In this document: piece by piece, positions 53,413 to 63,097 of the stretch
How the letters are laid out: the number at the start of each line of letters is the position of its first letter
Position numbering within the stretch: the first letter of the stretch is position 1
DNA from: Yeosuana aquiaggeris
GTDB taxonomy: Bacteria; Bacteroidota; Bacteroidia; Flavobacteriales; Flavobacteriaceae
Assembly (NCBI RefSeq): GCF_044003965.1
Contig: NZ_JBAWKC010000003.1
Coordinates: 372,001-436,000 of the forward strand
Direction: 5' to 3'
Length of the DNA: 64,000 bases
Translations under genes and position numbers: made by a program
The notes under the pieces: model-generated
What the model was told of the DNA's origin: nothing
Database searches by the model: none
The model's input: the letters and a program-made list of their open reading frames with translations, nothing else

Positions 53413-54159
53413 ATGAAATTACTAGAAGGAAAAACAGCCATTATTACAGGAGCAAGTAGAGGTATAGGAAGAGGAATAGCACACGTTTTTGCAGAACAAG
53501 GAGCTAATGTAGCCTTTACATATAGTTCTTCTGTAGAAGCAGCTAATGTGCTGGAAAATGAATTAAATGCTTTGGGTATAAAGGCTAAAGGGTATAAAAG
53601 TAACGCGGCCGATTTTAATGAAGCACAACAATTAGCTGATGAGGTTGTTAATGAATTTGGAAGTATTGATATCCTGGTAAATAATGCGGGAATCACAAAA
53701 GATAATTTATTAATGAGGATCTCTGAAGAAGATTTTGATACGGTGATAGAAGTGAATTTAAAATCTGTTTTCAATATGACCAAGGCGGTTCAAAAAACAA
53801 TGCTTAAACAAAGAAAAGGCTCCATTATTAATATGAGTTCTGTTGTTGGCGTTAAAGGAAATGCCGGTCAAACTAATTATGCAGCGTCAAAAGCAGGTAT
53901 CATAGGATTTTCAAAATCTGTTGCTTTAGAACTGGGATCAAGAAATATAAGAAGTAATGTTATTGCTCCAGGTTTTATAGAAACCGAAATGACTGCAAAA
54001 CTTGATGAAGAAGTAGTAAAAGGCTGGCGCGCAGGTATTCCATTAAAACGAGGTGGAACGCCTGAAGATGTTGCCAATGTATGCGTGTTTTTAGCGAGTG
54101 ATTTAAGTGCTTATGTAACAGGACAAACAATCAATGTAGATGGTGGCATGTTAACTTAA
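53413..54159 (+). CDS. fabG: 3-oxoacyl-ACP reductase
   Basis: The 248-residue classical SDR has the NADPH motif TGASRGIGRGIAHVF, NNAG, the catalytic Ser-Tyr-Lys set (INMSSVVGVKGNAGQTNYAASKAG) and the C-terminal AYVTGQTINVDGGMLT, the FabG hallmark. It reduces 3-ketoacyl-ACP in the fatty acid elongation cycle. It stands alone behind its own promoter box, between sucD and the VWA-type membrane protein gene. Confidence 0.93.
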   Translation: MKLLEGKTAIITGASRGIGRGIAHVFAEQGANVAFTYSSSVEAANVLENELNALGIKAKGYKSNAADFNEAQQLADEVVNEFGSIDILVNNAGITKDNLLMRISEEDFDTVIEVNLKSVFNMTKAVQKTMLKQRKGSIINMSSVVGVKGNAGQTNYAASKAGIIGFSKSVALELGSRNIRSNVIAPGFIETEMTAKLDEEVVKGWRAGIPLKRGGTPEDVANVCVFLASDLSAYVTGQTINVDGGMLT

Positions 54160-54229
54160 GCTTTTATTTGAGACCAATGTTTTTGTTCAACAAAATAATG
54201 ATCTCAAAAATTCAAATCGTAAATTGAAT

Positions 54230-56263
54230 ATGTCTACATTAACCATTCTATATATTATTCTTGCAGGAATTATAGCGCTTTTATTAGCGCTATTTCTGTA
54301 TTATTATAGGCCTGATTCTAGACAGAAGCTCAATATCTTATTTATTTTTTTAAGATTTATCACTATTTTTTCTATTTTATTACTAATTATAAATCCAAAG
54401 TTTGAGCATATAAATTTTTATTCTGAAAAGCCTAAACTTATCGTTGCTGTTGATAATTCTGCCTCAATAAAAAACCTAAATCAAGATAAAAATGCCTTAA
54501 ATTTTGTTTCAACGATATATAATAGTGCAGAAATTAACAAAAAATTTAATGTTGATTATTACACCTTCGGCAATTCATTAAAAGTTTCTGATTCCATTAA
54601 TTTTTCTGAAAACGAAACCAATTTTGATGATGTGTTCAATCAGCTTTCACAAGTTTATAAAAACGACATAGCGCCTATGCTATTAATTACTGATGGAAAT
54701 CAAACCATTGGGAATGATTATCAATACAATGCTACAAAATATGGACAACCCATTTACCCAGTTATTTTAGGTGATACCACAACTTATACAGATTTAAGTA
54801 TCCAACAACTTAATGTCAATAAATACGCATTTTTAAAAAATGAATTTCCTGTAGAATGTATTGTTGCCTACAATGGGGATGATAATATCAGTACTAATTT
54901 TCAAGTGCACTCAGGAAAATCTTTACTGTATTCGCAAACTATCAATTTTACAAAGAGTAATAATTCGAAAATTATAAATATCACTTTGCCAGCAAATGCT
55001 GTGGGTGTTTTTAGTTATAAAGCAACTATAGCGCCTCAGGAAAACGAAAAAAACAAAGTGAATAACACGAAGTCTTTTGCTATCGAAGTTATTGACCAAA
55101 AGACCAACATTGCAATAGTTAGTGATTTTTCACACCCGGATTTAGGCGTTTTTAAAAAGAGTATAGAAAGCAACGAGCAACATACAGCCTCCATTTTAAA
55201 ACCGGCAGAAGCTTTAGGTCAAACCAATGATTTTCAATTATTTATACTCTACCAGCCAAACAATACATTTAGAAAATTATTAGCACTTTTAGACACAGAA
55301 AGGAAGAATAAGTTCATAGTTATAGGCCCTAAAACAGATTTAAACTTTCTGAATTCAGTGAGTCAAAATTATAAACATGAAATTACCAATCAAAAGGAAG
55401 ACTACTTAGTTTCTTTAAATACAAATTATGCATCATTTTTAGTGGATGATATCAACTTTGAATCTTTTCCACCATTGCAGTCTAATTTTGGTTCTATTTC
55501 ATTTAGTATTCCCTTTGAAACTATTATTTTTAAAAAGCTAAGAAATCTTGTAACAGATCAGCCATTATTGGCCACTTTTGAATTTAATGGCAGGAGAGAG
55601 GCTCTTTTATTAGGTGAAAATATTTGGCAATGGAGAGCCCAAAGTTTTTTAAATTCTGAATCATTTGAAGCATTTGATGATTTTTTTGGTAAAATTATTC
55701 AGTATTTATCTTCTAATAATAAAAAAAGTAGATTAAACTTAGAATATGAGTCCTTCTATAATGGAACCAATGGAGTTAATTTTAAGGCGGAATATTTTGA
55801 TAAAAATTTTGAATTTGATGCAAGAGCAAGTTTAGTGATAGAAGTGAAAGATTCTATTTTAAAGGAAGAAAAGATCTTTCCTTTCATTCTTAAAAACAAT
55901 GTATATCAAGTAGACATGAGTAGTTTGCCTCCTTCAGACTATTATTTTACAGTTAGTAATTCCAAAGAAAATATTTCAAAATCTGGTAATTTTAAAATTT
56001 TGGAGTATAATGTTGAGCAACAATTTTTAAATGCCAATGTAACAAAACTGGAGCAAATTGCCACTAATAGTTCTGGAACCCCTTATTTTATAGCAAATAC
56101 TAGTTCAGTATTAAAAGACCTTTTAAATGATAATAGATATCAATCCATTCTAAAAGAAAATAAAAATACCATACCTTTGATAGATTGGAAATATTTACTT
56201 TTTCTAATAGCAATAAGCCTAACAATAGAATGGTTTTTAAGAAAATATAACGGATTAATTTAA
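54230..56263 (+). CDS. VWA-domain-containing membrane protein
   Basis: The ATG at 54230 gives 677 residues; an in-frame TTG two codons earlier is not needed. Two membrane helices lie at about residues 5-24 and 36-54, then a von Willebrand A-like domain with the MIDAS motif VAVDNSAS (Asp75, Ser77, Ser79) and LLITDGNQTIG. A long extracytoplasmic part and a last membrane helix (DWKYLLFLIAISLTIEWFL) with a short basic tail follow. The layout resembles BatA-related or YfbK-like envelope proteins. Function is unknown. It is 12 bases before the prohibitin gene. Confidence 0.8.
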   Translation: MSTLTILYIILAGIIALLLALFLYYYRPDSRQKLNILFIFLRFITIFSILLLIINPKFEHINFYSEKPKLIVAVDNSASIKNLNQDKNALNFVSTIYNSAEINKKFNVDYYTFGNSLKVSDSINFSENETNFDDVFNQLSQVYKNDIAPMLLITDGNQTIGNDYQYNATKYGQPIYPVILGDTTTYTDLSIQQLNVNKYAFLKNEFPVECIVAYNGDDNISTNFQVHSGKSLLYSQTINFTKSNNSKIINITLPANAVGVFSYKATIAPQENEKNKVNNTKSFAIEVIDQKTNIAIVSDFSHPDLGVFKKSIESNEQHTASILKPAEALGQTNDFQLFILYQPNNTFRKLLALLDTERKNKFIVIGPKTDLNFLNSVSQNYKHEITNQKEDYLVSLNTNYASFLVDDINFESFPPLQSNFGSISFSIPFETIIFKKLRNLVTDQPLLATFEFNGRREALLLGENIWQWRAQSFLNSESFEAFDDFFGKIIQYLSSNNKKSRLNLEYESFYNGTNGVNFKAEYFDKNFEFDARASLVIEVKDSILKEEKIFPFILKNNVYQVDMSSLPPSDYYFTVSNSKENISKSGNFKILEYNVEQQFLNANVTKLEQIATNSSGTPYFIANTSSVLKDLLNDNRYQSILKENKNTIPLIDWKYLLFLIAISLTIEWFLRKYNGLI

Positions 56264-56275
56264 ATAAATAAAAAC

Positions 56276-57091
56276 ATGGAAAGATTACCAAAAATCGGCA
56301 TCCCAATTATTATTGTTGCCATCATATTAATTATCGTACTCGCAAAATCTGCAATCACCATAGACTCTGGTGAAGCCGGCGTATTGTTTAAAACCTTTAG
56401 TGAAGGAGTTGTTACAGATGAACCGCCTTTAGGTGAAGGATTTCATGTGATTGCCCCTTGGAATAAAGTATACGTTTATGAGGTACGCCAACAAGAACTT
56501 TTTGAGAAAATGAAAGTACTGTCTTCTAATGGTTTAGAAATTCAAATTGATGCTTCTGCTTGGTATGAGCCCGTTTATAATGATTTAGGAAATTTACACC
56601 AGTCTCTTGGTCAAAATTATTTACAACGGGTTATTCAACCGGCTATTAGAAGTGCTGCTAGAAGTGTTGTCGGTCGATATACACCTGAACAATTATATTC
56701 AAGTAAGCGTGATGCGATTCAAGATGAAATATTTTTAGAAACGAAAAAGATTTTAGAAAAGCAATATGTTCAGCTTAATGAAATATTAGTGCGCGACGTC
56801 ACTTTGCCTTCAACCATTAGAGAAGCTATTGAACGTAAATTAAAGCAAGAACAGGAATCTTTAGAATATGAATTCAGATTGGTTACTGCTGCTAAAGAGG
56901 CTGAAAAGGTAATTATTGAAGCGGAAGGTAAAGCCGAATCTAACAGAATTTTAAGTGCGTCTTTAACGGATAAAATTTTACAAGATAAGGGTATTGACGC
57001 TACGATGAAATTAGCGGAATCACCAAATAGTAAAGTGATTGTTATTGGCTCAGGAGATTCTGGGTTACCTATCATTTTAGGAAACCAATAG
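56276..57091 (+). CDS. Prohibitin-family (SPFH/Band 7) membrane protein
   Basis: The 271-residue protein has one N-terminal membrane helix (IPIIIVAIILIIVLAKSA), an SPFH domain (IDSGEAGVLFKTFSEGV through RSVVGRYTPEQLYSSKRDAI) and an alanine/glutamate-rich coiled coil (AAKEAEKVIIEAEGKAESNR). Prohibitins assemble into large membrane rings and influence protease and membrane organisation. It probably shares an operon with the VWA-type gene upstream. Confidence 0.88.
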   Translation: MERLPKIGIPIIIVAIILIIVLAKSAITIDSGEAGVLFKTFSEGVVTDEPPLGEGFHVIAPWNKVYVYEVRQQELFEKMKVLSSNGLEIQIDASAWYEPVYNDLGNLHQSLGQNYLQRVIQPAIRSAARSVVGRYTPEQLYSSKRDAIQDEIFLETKKILEKQYVQLNEILVRDVTLPSTIREAIERKLKQEQESLEYEFRLVTAAKEAEKVIIEAEGKAESNRILSASLTDKILQDKGIDATMKLAESPNSKVIVIGSGDSGLPIILGNQ

Positions 57092-57209
57092 CTTAGAAGA
57101 ATTTATTAATTATGTAATTTTTATTCTGAAAGGTATATTATTGTTAATAAATATTTTTTGTAGTAAAAACATACATATTATTTAATTCTGAAAAATTTAA
57201 ATTCAAATA

Positions 57210-57242
57210 TTTGGAATACTAAGATTAAATTTTAGATATTTG
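57210..57242 (+). promoter_or_regulatory. his operon promoter
   Basis: TTTG (57210-57213) and GATATTTG (57235-57242, one mismatch to TAnnTTTG) are 21 bases apart, as expected for the -33 and -7 elements of Bacteroidota. Transcription would start near 57250, shortly before the leader peptide. Confidence 0.6.
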
Positions 57243-57261
57243 TCATCATAAATAATAAAAC

Positions 57262-57318
57262 ATGAACTTTATTCAATTACATCATCATCATTTTCAAATT
57301 TGCACTCAGGCGAAATGA
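57262..57318 (+). CDS. hisL: his operon leader peptide
   Basis: This 18-codon ORF encodes MNFIQLHHHHFQICTQAK, with four consecutive CAT codons. A CATTTTCA/TGAAAATG inverted repeat (57289-57296 and 57316-57323) spans the last His codon and the stop, forming a possible pause hairpin. Terminator stem follows 32 bases after the stop. This is the arrangement of histidine attenuators: starved ribosomes stall at the His run and prevent the terminator forming. The peptide itself has no other role. Confidence 0.85.
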   Translation: MNFIQLHHHHFQICTQAK

Positions 57319-57349
57319 AAATGTATTGAATAAATTCAACATATATTTT

Positions 57350-57381
57350 AAACCCGTTTGAGACAATCAAACGGGTTTTTT
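57350..57381 (+). terminator. Attenuator terminator of the his operon
   Basis: AAACCCGTTTGA and TCAAACGGGTTT form a perfect 12-base stem around a GACAA loop, followed by TTT. It lies between the leader peptide and hisG, so it must act conditionally. Confidence 0.88.
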
Positions 57382-57422
57382 GTTCCTAAAAAGATTGTTT
57401 CAAACTCATAACAAAAAGAAAG

Positions 57423-58280
57423 ATGAGTAAATTAAAAATTGCAGTACAAAAAGCAGGGAGATTACATGATGAATCAATGGAAATATTGAAAGATATTGGT
57501 ATTTCTATTGATAATGGTAAAGATCAGTTAAAGGCTTCTGCCAGAAATTTTCCATTAGAGGTATTTTATTTAAGAAATGGAGATATCCCACAATACTTGA
57601 AAGATGGAGTTGTTGATGCCGCTATTATTGGAGAAAATATTTTGATTGAAAAGGGTAATGGGATCACCATTGCTGAAAAATTAGGATTTTCAACCTGTAA
57701 AGTATCCATTGCTATACCTAAGTCCATAAAATATAATGGCATTCAAGATTTAGAGGGTAAGCGTATTGCTACTTCCTATCCAAACACTATTCAGAGTTAT
57801 TTAGATAAAAACGGCATAAAAGCGCATCTTCATATCATTAATGGTTCTGTAGAAATTGCTCCAAATATTGGTTTAGCTGATGCCATTTGTGATATTGTTT
57901 CCAGTGGAAGCACCTTATTTAAAAATAATTTAAAGGAAGTTGAAGTCATCATGAAATCTGAAGCAGTTTTAGCTGTTTCTCCAATTCTAAGTGCGGAAAA
58001 GCAAGAGATTTTAGATAAAATACAGTTCAGACTTCAGTCTGTTCTAAAAGGGCGTGATTCAAAATACATATTGCTTAATGCCCCAAATGATAAATTACAA
58101 GATATCATTAATGTATTGCCAGGAATGAAAAGCCCAACCGTATTGCCTTTGGCAGAAGCTGGTTGGAGTTCAGTACACTCTGTGATCAGTAAAAATCAAT
58201 TTTGGGATATTATTGATGAATTAAAAAAGAAAGGGGCACAAGGAATTTTAGTTTGTCCAATAGAAAAAATGGTTCTTTAG
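57423..58280 (+). CDS. hisG: ATP phosphoribosyltransferase (long form)
   Basis: The 285-residue HisG catalyses the first step of histidine synthesis, joining ATP and PRPP. It has AVQKAGRLHDESMEIL at the N-terminus, the PRPP-binding region ICDIVSSGSTLFKNN, and a C-terminal ACT-like regulatory domain (about residues 205-285), so it is the long, histidine-sensitive form that needs no HisZ. It is the first gene of the operon behind the attenuator. Confidence 0.96.
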   Translation: MSKLKIAVQKAGRLHDESMEILKDIGISIDNGKDQLKASARNFPLEVFYLRNGDIPQYLKDGVVDAAIIGENILIEKGNGITIAEKLGFSTCKVSIAIPKSIKYNGIQDLEGKRIATSYPNTIQSYLDKNGIKAHLHIINGSVEIAPNIGLADAICDIVSSGSTLFKNNLKEVEVIMKSEAVLAVSPILSAEKQEILDKIQFRLQSVLKGRDSKYILLNAPNDKLQDIINVLPGMKSPTVLPLAEAGWSSVHSVISKNQFWDIIDELKKKGAQGILVCPIEKMVL

Positions 58281-58290
58281 ATTAAAAGTT

Positions 58291-59577
58291 ATGGAGATAA
58301 TAAATAATCCGAATAAAAGTAAATGGTCTGAAATTTTAAAAAGACCCACGCAAACTGTTGATGATATTGAACAAACGGTCAATCAGATTTTTAATGAAGT
58401 CAATCAGAAAGGGGATGAGGCTATTAAAAAATACACCTCTTATTTTGATGGCATAAGTCTTGCGGAAATGGAAGTCAGCCAATTAGAAATAAAGAATGCT
58501 GCATCGTTTGTTTCCATTGAATTGCAAAAGGCCATCGAATTAGCTAAACATAATATTGAAGCGTTTCATAAGGCTCAAAAATCTTCTAAAATTGAAATAG
58601 AAACCACGCCGGGGGTGCTTTGCTGGCAAGAAAAGAGACCTATTGAAAAAGTGGGATTGTATATTCCCGGAGGAACAGCCCCGTTATTCTCAACCGTTTT
58701 GATGTTAGCAGTTCCTGCACAAATTGCAGGATGCAAAGAGATTGTTTTATGTTCACCACCTAACAAGGAAGGCTCCATTGCTTCAGAGATTTTGTATGCT
58801 GCTCAACTTTGTGGTGTTACAAAAATCATCAAAGTTGGAGGTATTCAAGCCATAGCTGGATTAACTTTTGGTACTGAGACAATTCCTAAAGTTTATAAGA
58901 TTTTTGGTCCAGGCAATCAATTTGTCACCGTCGCGAAACAACTGGCCACAAAACATGGTATAGCCATTGATATGCCGGCAGGGCCTAGTGAATTACTAGT
59001 GGTTGCTGATGATTCTGCTAATGCAGCTTATATAGCTTCTGACCTATTAAGTCAGGCAGAACATGGAACTGATAGTCAGGTTATATTAGTATCTACTTCT
59101 AAAAACATTATTGAAGCAGTTTCTAAAGAAATTCAGGTACAAATTAAAAAATTGCCAAGACAGGCCATTGCTGAAAAAGCGATTGCTCACTCAAAACTTA
59201 TTTATATTGAAAATGACGCATTCGCGCTTCAGTTAATTAACGAATATGGTCCGGAACATTTTATAATTTGTACAAAAAATGAAAGTTTTTATATGAATGG
59301 CATCTCCAATGCCGGTTCTGTTTTTATTGGAAACTATACCCCAGAAAGTGCGGGGGATTATGCTTCTGGAACGAATCACACCTTGCCGACCAATGGATTT
59401 TCAAAAGCTTATTCTGGAGTCAATTTAGACAGCTTTTTGAAAAGTATGACCTTTCAGAAGATCTCTAAAGAGGGGTTGTTAAATATTGGTGAAACTATAG
59501 AATTAATGGCTGAAGCTGAAGGCTTGCAAGCTCATAAAAATGCCGTATCAATACGATTAAAGGATTTGAAACAATGA
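58291..59577 (+). CDS. hisD: Histidinol dehydrogenase
   Basis: The 428-residue zinc enzyme oxidises histidinol to histidine in two NAD-dependent steps. Visible segments are VGLYIPGGTAPLFSTVLM, FGPGNQFVTVAKQLA, DMPAGPSELLVVADDSA and SQAEHGTDSQVILV, plus a conserved TNHTLPTNGFSKAYSGVNLD near the C-terminus that carries metal and catalytic residues. Length is normal. It overlaps hisC by 4 bases. Confidence 0.97.
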   Translation: MEIINNPNKSKWSEILKRPTQTVDDIEQTVNQIFNEVNQKGDEAIKKYTSYFDGISLAEMEVSQLEIKNAASFVSIELQKAIELAKHNIEAFHKAQKSSKIEIETTPGVLCWQEKRPIEKVGLYIPGGTAPLFSTVLMLAVPAQIAGCKEIVLCSPPNKEGSIASEILYAAQLCGVTKIIKVGGIQAIAGLTFGTETIPKVYKIFGPGNQFVTVAKQLATKHGIAIDMPAGPSELLVVADDSANAAYIASDLLSQAEHGTDSQVILVSTSKNIIEAVSKEIQVQIKKLPRQAIAEKAIAHSKLIYIENDAFALQLINEYGPEHFIICTKNESFYMNGISNAGSVFIGNYTPESAGDYASGTNHTLPTNGFSKAYSGVNLDSFLKSMTFQKISKEGLLNIGETIELMAEAEGLQAHKNAVSIRLKDLKQ

Positions 59578-60608
59578 CTATTCAAAATTTAATAAGACCA
59601 ACAATAAAAGCATTGAAACCATATTCATCTGCCAGAGATGAGTTTCAAGGTGTTTCTGCTGAGATGGTATTTCTGGATGCTAATGAGAATCCTTTTGAAA
59701 ACGGGGTTAACAGATATCCGGATCCACATCAGAATAAATTAAAAACGCTGTTATCCCAAATAAAAAATGTTCCAACTCAAAACATGCTTTTAGGTAATGG
59801 AAGTGATGAAGTTTTGGATCTTATATTTAGAATGTTTTGCGAACCTTATGTAGATAACGTCATTATTTTACCGCCTACTTATGGTATGTATGAAGTACTG
59901 GCTAATCTCAATGCTGTTAAAACAATAAAAGTTCCATTATCAAATAATTTTCAACCAGAAATTGATTCTATTTTAAATGCCTCTAATTCTAAAAGTAAAA
60001 TTTTATTCTTATGCTCACCAAATAACCCGACAGGGAATAGTTTTTCTAGTATAGAGGTTGAAACCCTACTGAATAAATTTGGTGGTATTGTGGTAATTGA
60101 TGAAGCCTATATTGATTTTTCTAAACAAAGTAGCTGGTTAGACAGATTGGAAGAATTTCCAAATTTAATAGTAACTCAAACCTTATCAAAAGCCTATGGC
60201 ATGGCAGGTATTCGCTTAGGAATTTGCTATGCTTCTACAGAAATTATAGCAACATTAAACACCATTAAACCGCCCTATAATGTTAATGAGTTAACTCAGA
60301 ATAAAGCTATTGAAAACTTAAAAAATGCCAATTTAGTAAAAAATCAAATTGGTGAAATATTAAAAGAGCGGACAGATTTAATTAATGAATTAAATAAAAT
60401 CAATTTTATTTCAAAGATATTTCCATCGGACGCTAATTTTATTTTGATAAAAGTAGATGATGCCAACAAGCGCTATAATCAGCTTATATCAAAAGGTATT
60501 GTTATTAGAAACAGAACGAATCAACATAATTGCGAAAACTGTTTAAGAATTACTGTTGGAACGCGTACACAAAACAAGCGATTATTAAAAATATTAAAGG
60601 ATTTGTAA
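59574..60608 (+). CDS. hisC: Histidinol-phosphate aminotransferase
   Basis: The 344-residue fold-type I PLP enzyme has LLGNGSDEVLDLIFR, FLCSPNNPTGN, VIDEAYIDF and the PLP lysine in TQTLSKAYGMAGIRLG, all typical of HisC. It converts imidazole acetol phosphate and glutamate to histidinol phosphate. Position between hisD and hisB and translational coupling to hisD support the role. Confidence 0.96.
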   Translation: MTIQNLIRPTIKALKPYSSARDEFQGVSAEMVFLDANENPFENGVNRYPDPHQNKLKTLLSQIKNVPTQNMLLGNGSDEVLDLIFRMFCEPYVDNVIILPPTYGMYEVLANLNAVKTIKVPLSNNFQPEIDSILNASNSKSKILFLCSPNNPTGNSFSSIEVETLLNKFGGIVVIDEAYIDFSKQSSWLDRLEEFPNLIVTQTLSKAYGMAGIRLGICYASTEIIATLNTIKPPYNVNELTQNKAIENLKNANLVKNQIGEILKERTDLINELNKINFISKIFPSDANFILIKVDDANKRYNQLISKGIVIRNRTNQHNCENCLRITVGTRTQNKRLLKILKDL

Positions 60609-60620
60609 AGCATAAAAAGT

Positions 60621-61754
60621 ATGAAAAAAGTATTGTTTATTGATCGTGATGGCACGATTATAAAGGAACCAGCTGATGAGCAAATTGACTCTTTTGATAA
60701 GCTTCAGTTTTTCCCAAAAGTATTTCAATATTTGAGTAAAATTGCAAAAGAACTGGATTATGAATTAGTCATGATCACTAATCAGGATGGTTTAGGTACA
60801 GAAATTTATCCTGAAAACACTTTTTGGCCCGTTCATAATTTTATTATTAAATGTTTTGAAGATGAAGGGGTTGTTTTTTCTGAACAATTAATAGACAGAA
60901 CATTTGCAAAAGATAATGCGCCTACAAGAAAACCTAATACTGGGTTGCTGACCAAGTATTTTTCTGAAGATTATGATCTTGAAAATTCATTTGTAATAGG
61001 GGATAGGCTAACGGATATGGAATTAGCTAAAAACTTAGGGTCAAAAGGTGTTTTTATCAATGAAGAAACGCATTTGGGGGTTCATGAAATCACAGTTAAA
61101 AGAGAAGAGTTAAATACCTATATCGCTTTAGAAACAAATGATTGGCAAAAAATCTATGCCTTTTTAAAAGCAGATGATAGAAGTGGCGGAATCATCAGAA
61201 ATACTAATGAAACCAAAATTGCCATTCAATTAAATCTGGATGGTACAGGAAAAAGCAAAATTAATACGGGCATTGCCTTTTTTGATCATATGCTGGACCA
61301 AATAGCGCGCCATGGACAATTAGATTTAAAGATACAAGTAGAAGGTGATTTAGAAGTAGATGAGCACCACACTATTGAAGACACGGCTATTGCTTTAGGG
61401 GAATTGTTTCATACCGTATTAGGAAAGAAACTGGGTATTGAGCGCTATGGCTTTTGTTTACCAATGGATGATTGCTTGGCTCAGGCTGCCATCGATTTTG
61501 GCGGTAGAAATTGGTTAGTCTGGGAAGCCGATTTTAAACGTGAGATGGTGGGGAAAATGCCAACTGAAATGTTTTATCATTTCTTTAAATCTTTTACTGA
61601 CGGGGCCAAATGTAACTTAAATATTAAAGCCGAAGGCACCAATGAACACCACAAAATAGAGGCTATTTTTAAGGCGTTTGCAAAAGCAATTAAAATGGCT
61701 GTAAAACGAGACATTGAAAAAATGATTTTACCATCAACTAAAGGAATGCTTTAA
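60621..61754 (+). CDS. hisB: Bifunctional histidinol-phosphatase / imidazoleglycerol-phosphate dehydratase
   Basis: The 377-residue fusion has an N-terminal HAD phosphatase (FIDRDGTIIKEP, catalytic Asp pair; MITNQDG; KPNTGL) in about residues 1-165 and an imidazoleglycerol-phosphate dehydratase in the rest (TGIAFFDHMLDQIARHG, DEHHTIEDTAIALGE and the second NEHHKIEAIFKAFAKA metal site). It does two non-consecutive steps of histidine synthesis, as in E. coli HisB. It abuts hisH directly. Confidence 0.97.
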   Translation: MKKVLFIDRDGTIIKEPADEQIDSFDKLQFFPKVFQYLSKIAKELDYELVMITNQDGLGTEIYPENTFWPVHNFIIKCFEDEGVVFSEQLIDRTFAKDNAPTRKPNTGLLTKYFSEDYDLENSFVIGDRLTDMELAKNLGSKGVFINEETHLGVHEITVKREELNTYIALETNDWQKIYAFLKADDRSGGIIRNTNETKIAIQLNLDGTGKSKINTGIAFFDHMLDQIARHGQLDLKIQVEGDLEVDEHHTIEDTAIALGELFHTVLGKKLGIERYGFCLPMDDCLAQAAIDFGGRNWLVWEADFKREMVGKMPTEMFYHFFKSFTDGAKCNLNIKAEGTNEHHKIEAIFKAFAKAIKMAVKRDIEKMILPSTKGML

Positions 61755-62345
61755 ATGAATTTAGTAATAATAAATTATGGAGCTGGCAATATAAAAAGCA
61801 TTCAGTTTGCTTTCAATCGACTGGGAGTAAATGCTGTTTTATCTAGTAATCCTAATGAAATTTTAAGTGCCGATAAAATTATTTTCCCTGGCGTTGGTGA
61901 AGCTAGCACCGCCATGCAAAAGTTAAAAGAAAGCGGTTTAATCACTTTAATACCAAATTTGAAACAACCCGTTTTAGGCATTTGTTTAGGGATGCAATTA
62001 TTATGCGATTTTACCGAAGAAGGAAACACAAAAGGATTAGGCATTTTTAATACTCAGGTTAAACGATTTTCAAATAAAGTAAAAGTACCTCAAATGGGTT
62101 GGAATATAATCAAAGATTTAAAGTCTGAATTATTTACGGGTATTAAAGAAAACGAATATATGTATTTAGTGCATAGTTATTATGCTGAACAATGTGAACA
62201 AGCCATTGCTACAACGGATTATGATATAAATTATGCGTCAGCCTTACAACATAATAATTTTTTTGGAGTACAGTTTCATCCGGAAAAGAGTAGCTTCGCA
62301 GGAGAAAGAATTTTAGAAAACTTTTTAAAGTTAGATATTAAATAG
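61755..62345 (+). CDS. hisH: Imidazole glycerol phosphate synthase, glutaminase subunit
   Basis: The 196-residue class I glutamine amidotransferase has the nucleophile elbow VLGICLGMQLLCDF with catalytic Cys and the His-Glu pair in FFGVQFHPEKSSFAGE. It feeds ammonia to HisF to form imidazole glycerol phosphate and AICAR. The ATG follows the hisB stop without a gap. Confidence 0.97.
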   Translation: MNLVIINYGAGNIKSIQFAFNRLGVNAVLSSNPNEILSADKIIFPGVGEASTAMQKLKESGLITLIPNLKQPVLGICLGMQLLCDFTEEGNTKGLGIFNTQVKRFSNKVKVPQMGWNIIKDLKSELFTGIKENEYMYLVHSYYAEQCEQAIATTDYDINYASALQHNNFFGVQFHPEKSSFAGERILENFLKLDIK

Positions 62346-62347
62346 AC

Positions 62348-63082
62348 ATGAGAATAATACCTGCCATAGATATTATAGACGGAAAATGCGTTCGCCTGAC
62401 ACGAGGAGATTACGAAACAAAAAAGGTGTATAATGAAAACCCTCTGGAAGTTGCAAAAGCTTTTGAAGCTTCTGGTATAGAATATTTGCATTTAGTTGAT
62501 TTAGATGGTGCCAAGGCTCATCATATTGTCAATTATAAGGTTTTAGAACAAATAGCCTCTAAAACAAGTTTGAAAATAGATTTTGGTGGTGGTCTTAAGG
62601 CTGATGAAGACATCCTTATTGCCTTTAATTCTGGAGCTAAACAAATAACGGGAGGTAGTATTGCTGTCAAAGACCCAAAAACCTTTGAATCATGGATTTC
62701 AAAATATGGAGCCACTAAAATAATTTTAGGCGCAGATAGCGATCATGGTAAAGTTTCAATAAGTGGATGGATGGAGAGAAGTCAAGAAGATTTAATACCA
62801 TTTATTAAAGAGTATCAAAAAAAGCGTATTCAATATGTGATTTGTACTGATATTTCAAAAGATGGCATGTTAGGGGGGCCATCTATAGAATTATACAAAC
62901 AAATTATTTCAGAATGCAGCAACAGTAGTTTTGGTCAATCCATTAAACTAATTGCCTCTGGAGGTATTTCATCAATTGAAGAAATACCTGTTTTAAAAGA
63001 CATAGGCTGTGAAGGCGTGATCATAGGTAAAGCTATTTATGAGAACAGAATTAGTTTAAAACAACTTGAAAAATACGTATAA
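62348..63082 (+). CDS. hisA: ProFAR isomerase
   Basis: The 244-residue (beta/alpha)8-barrel enzyme isomerises ProFAR to PRFAR. It begins MRIIPAIDIIDGKCVRLTRG, with the catalytic Asp8, and has DFGGGLK and ICTDISKDGMLGGPS (second catalytic Asp) plus IASGGISSIEE for phosphate binding. It lies 2 bases after hisH. Confidence 0.97.
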   Translation: MRIIPAIDIIDGKCVRLTRGDYETKKVYNENPLEVAKAFEASGIEYLHLVDLDGAKAHHIVNYKVLEQIASKTSLKIDFGGGLKADEDILIAFNSGAKQITGGSIAVKDPKTFESWISKYGATKIILGADSDHGKVSISGWMERSQEDLIPFIKEYQKKRIQYVICTDISKDGMLGGPSIELYKQIISECSNSSFGQSIKLIASGGISSIEEIPVLKDIGCEGVIIGKAIYENRISLKQLEKYV

Positions 63083-63097
63083 TTCAAAGTTTAAAGT

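Larger units (their letters stand above)
57092..57422 (+). other. Histidine operon leader region
   Basis: This 331-base gap before hisG holds a promoter-like pair (57210-57242), a leader peptide gene with four consecutive His codons and a strong intrinsic terminator, annotated separately. The first ~110 bases after the prohibitin gene show nothing further. Confidence 0.8.
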
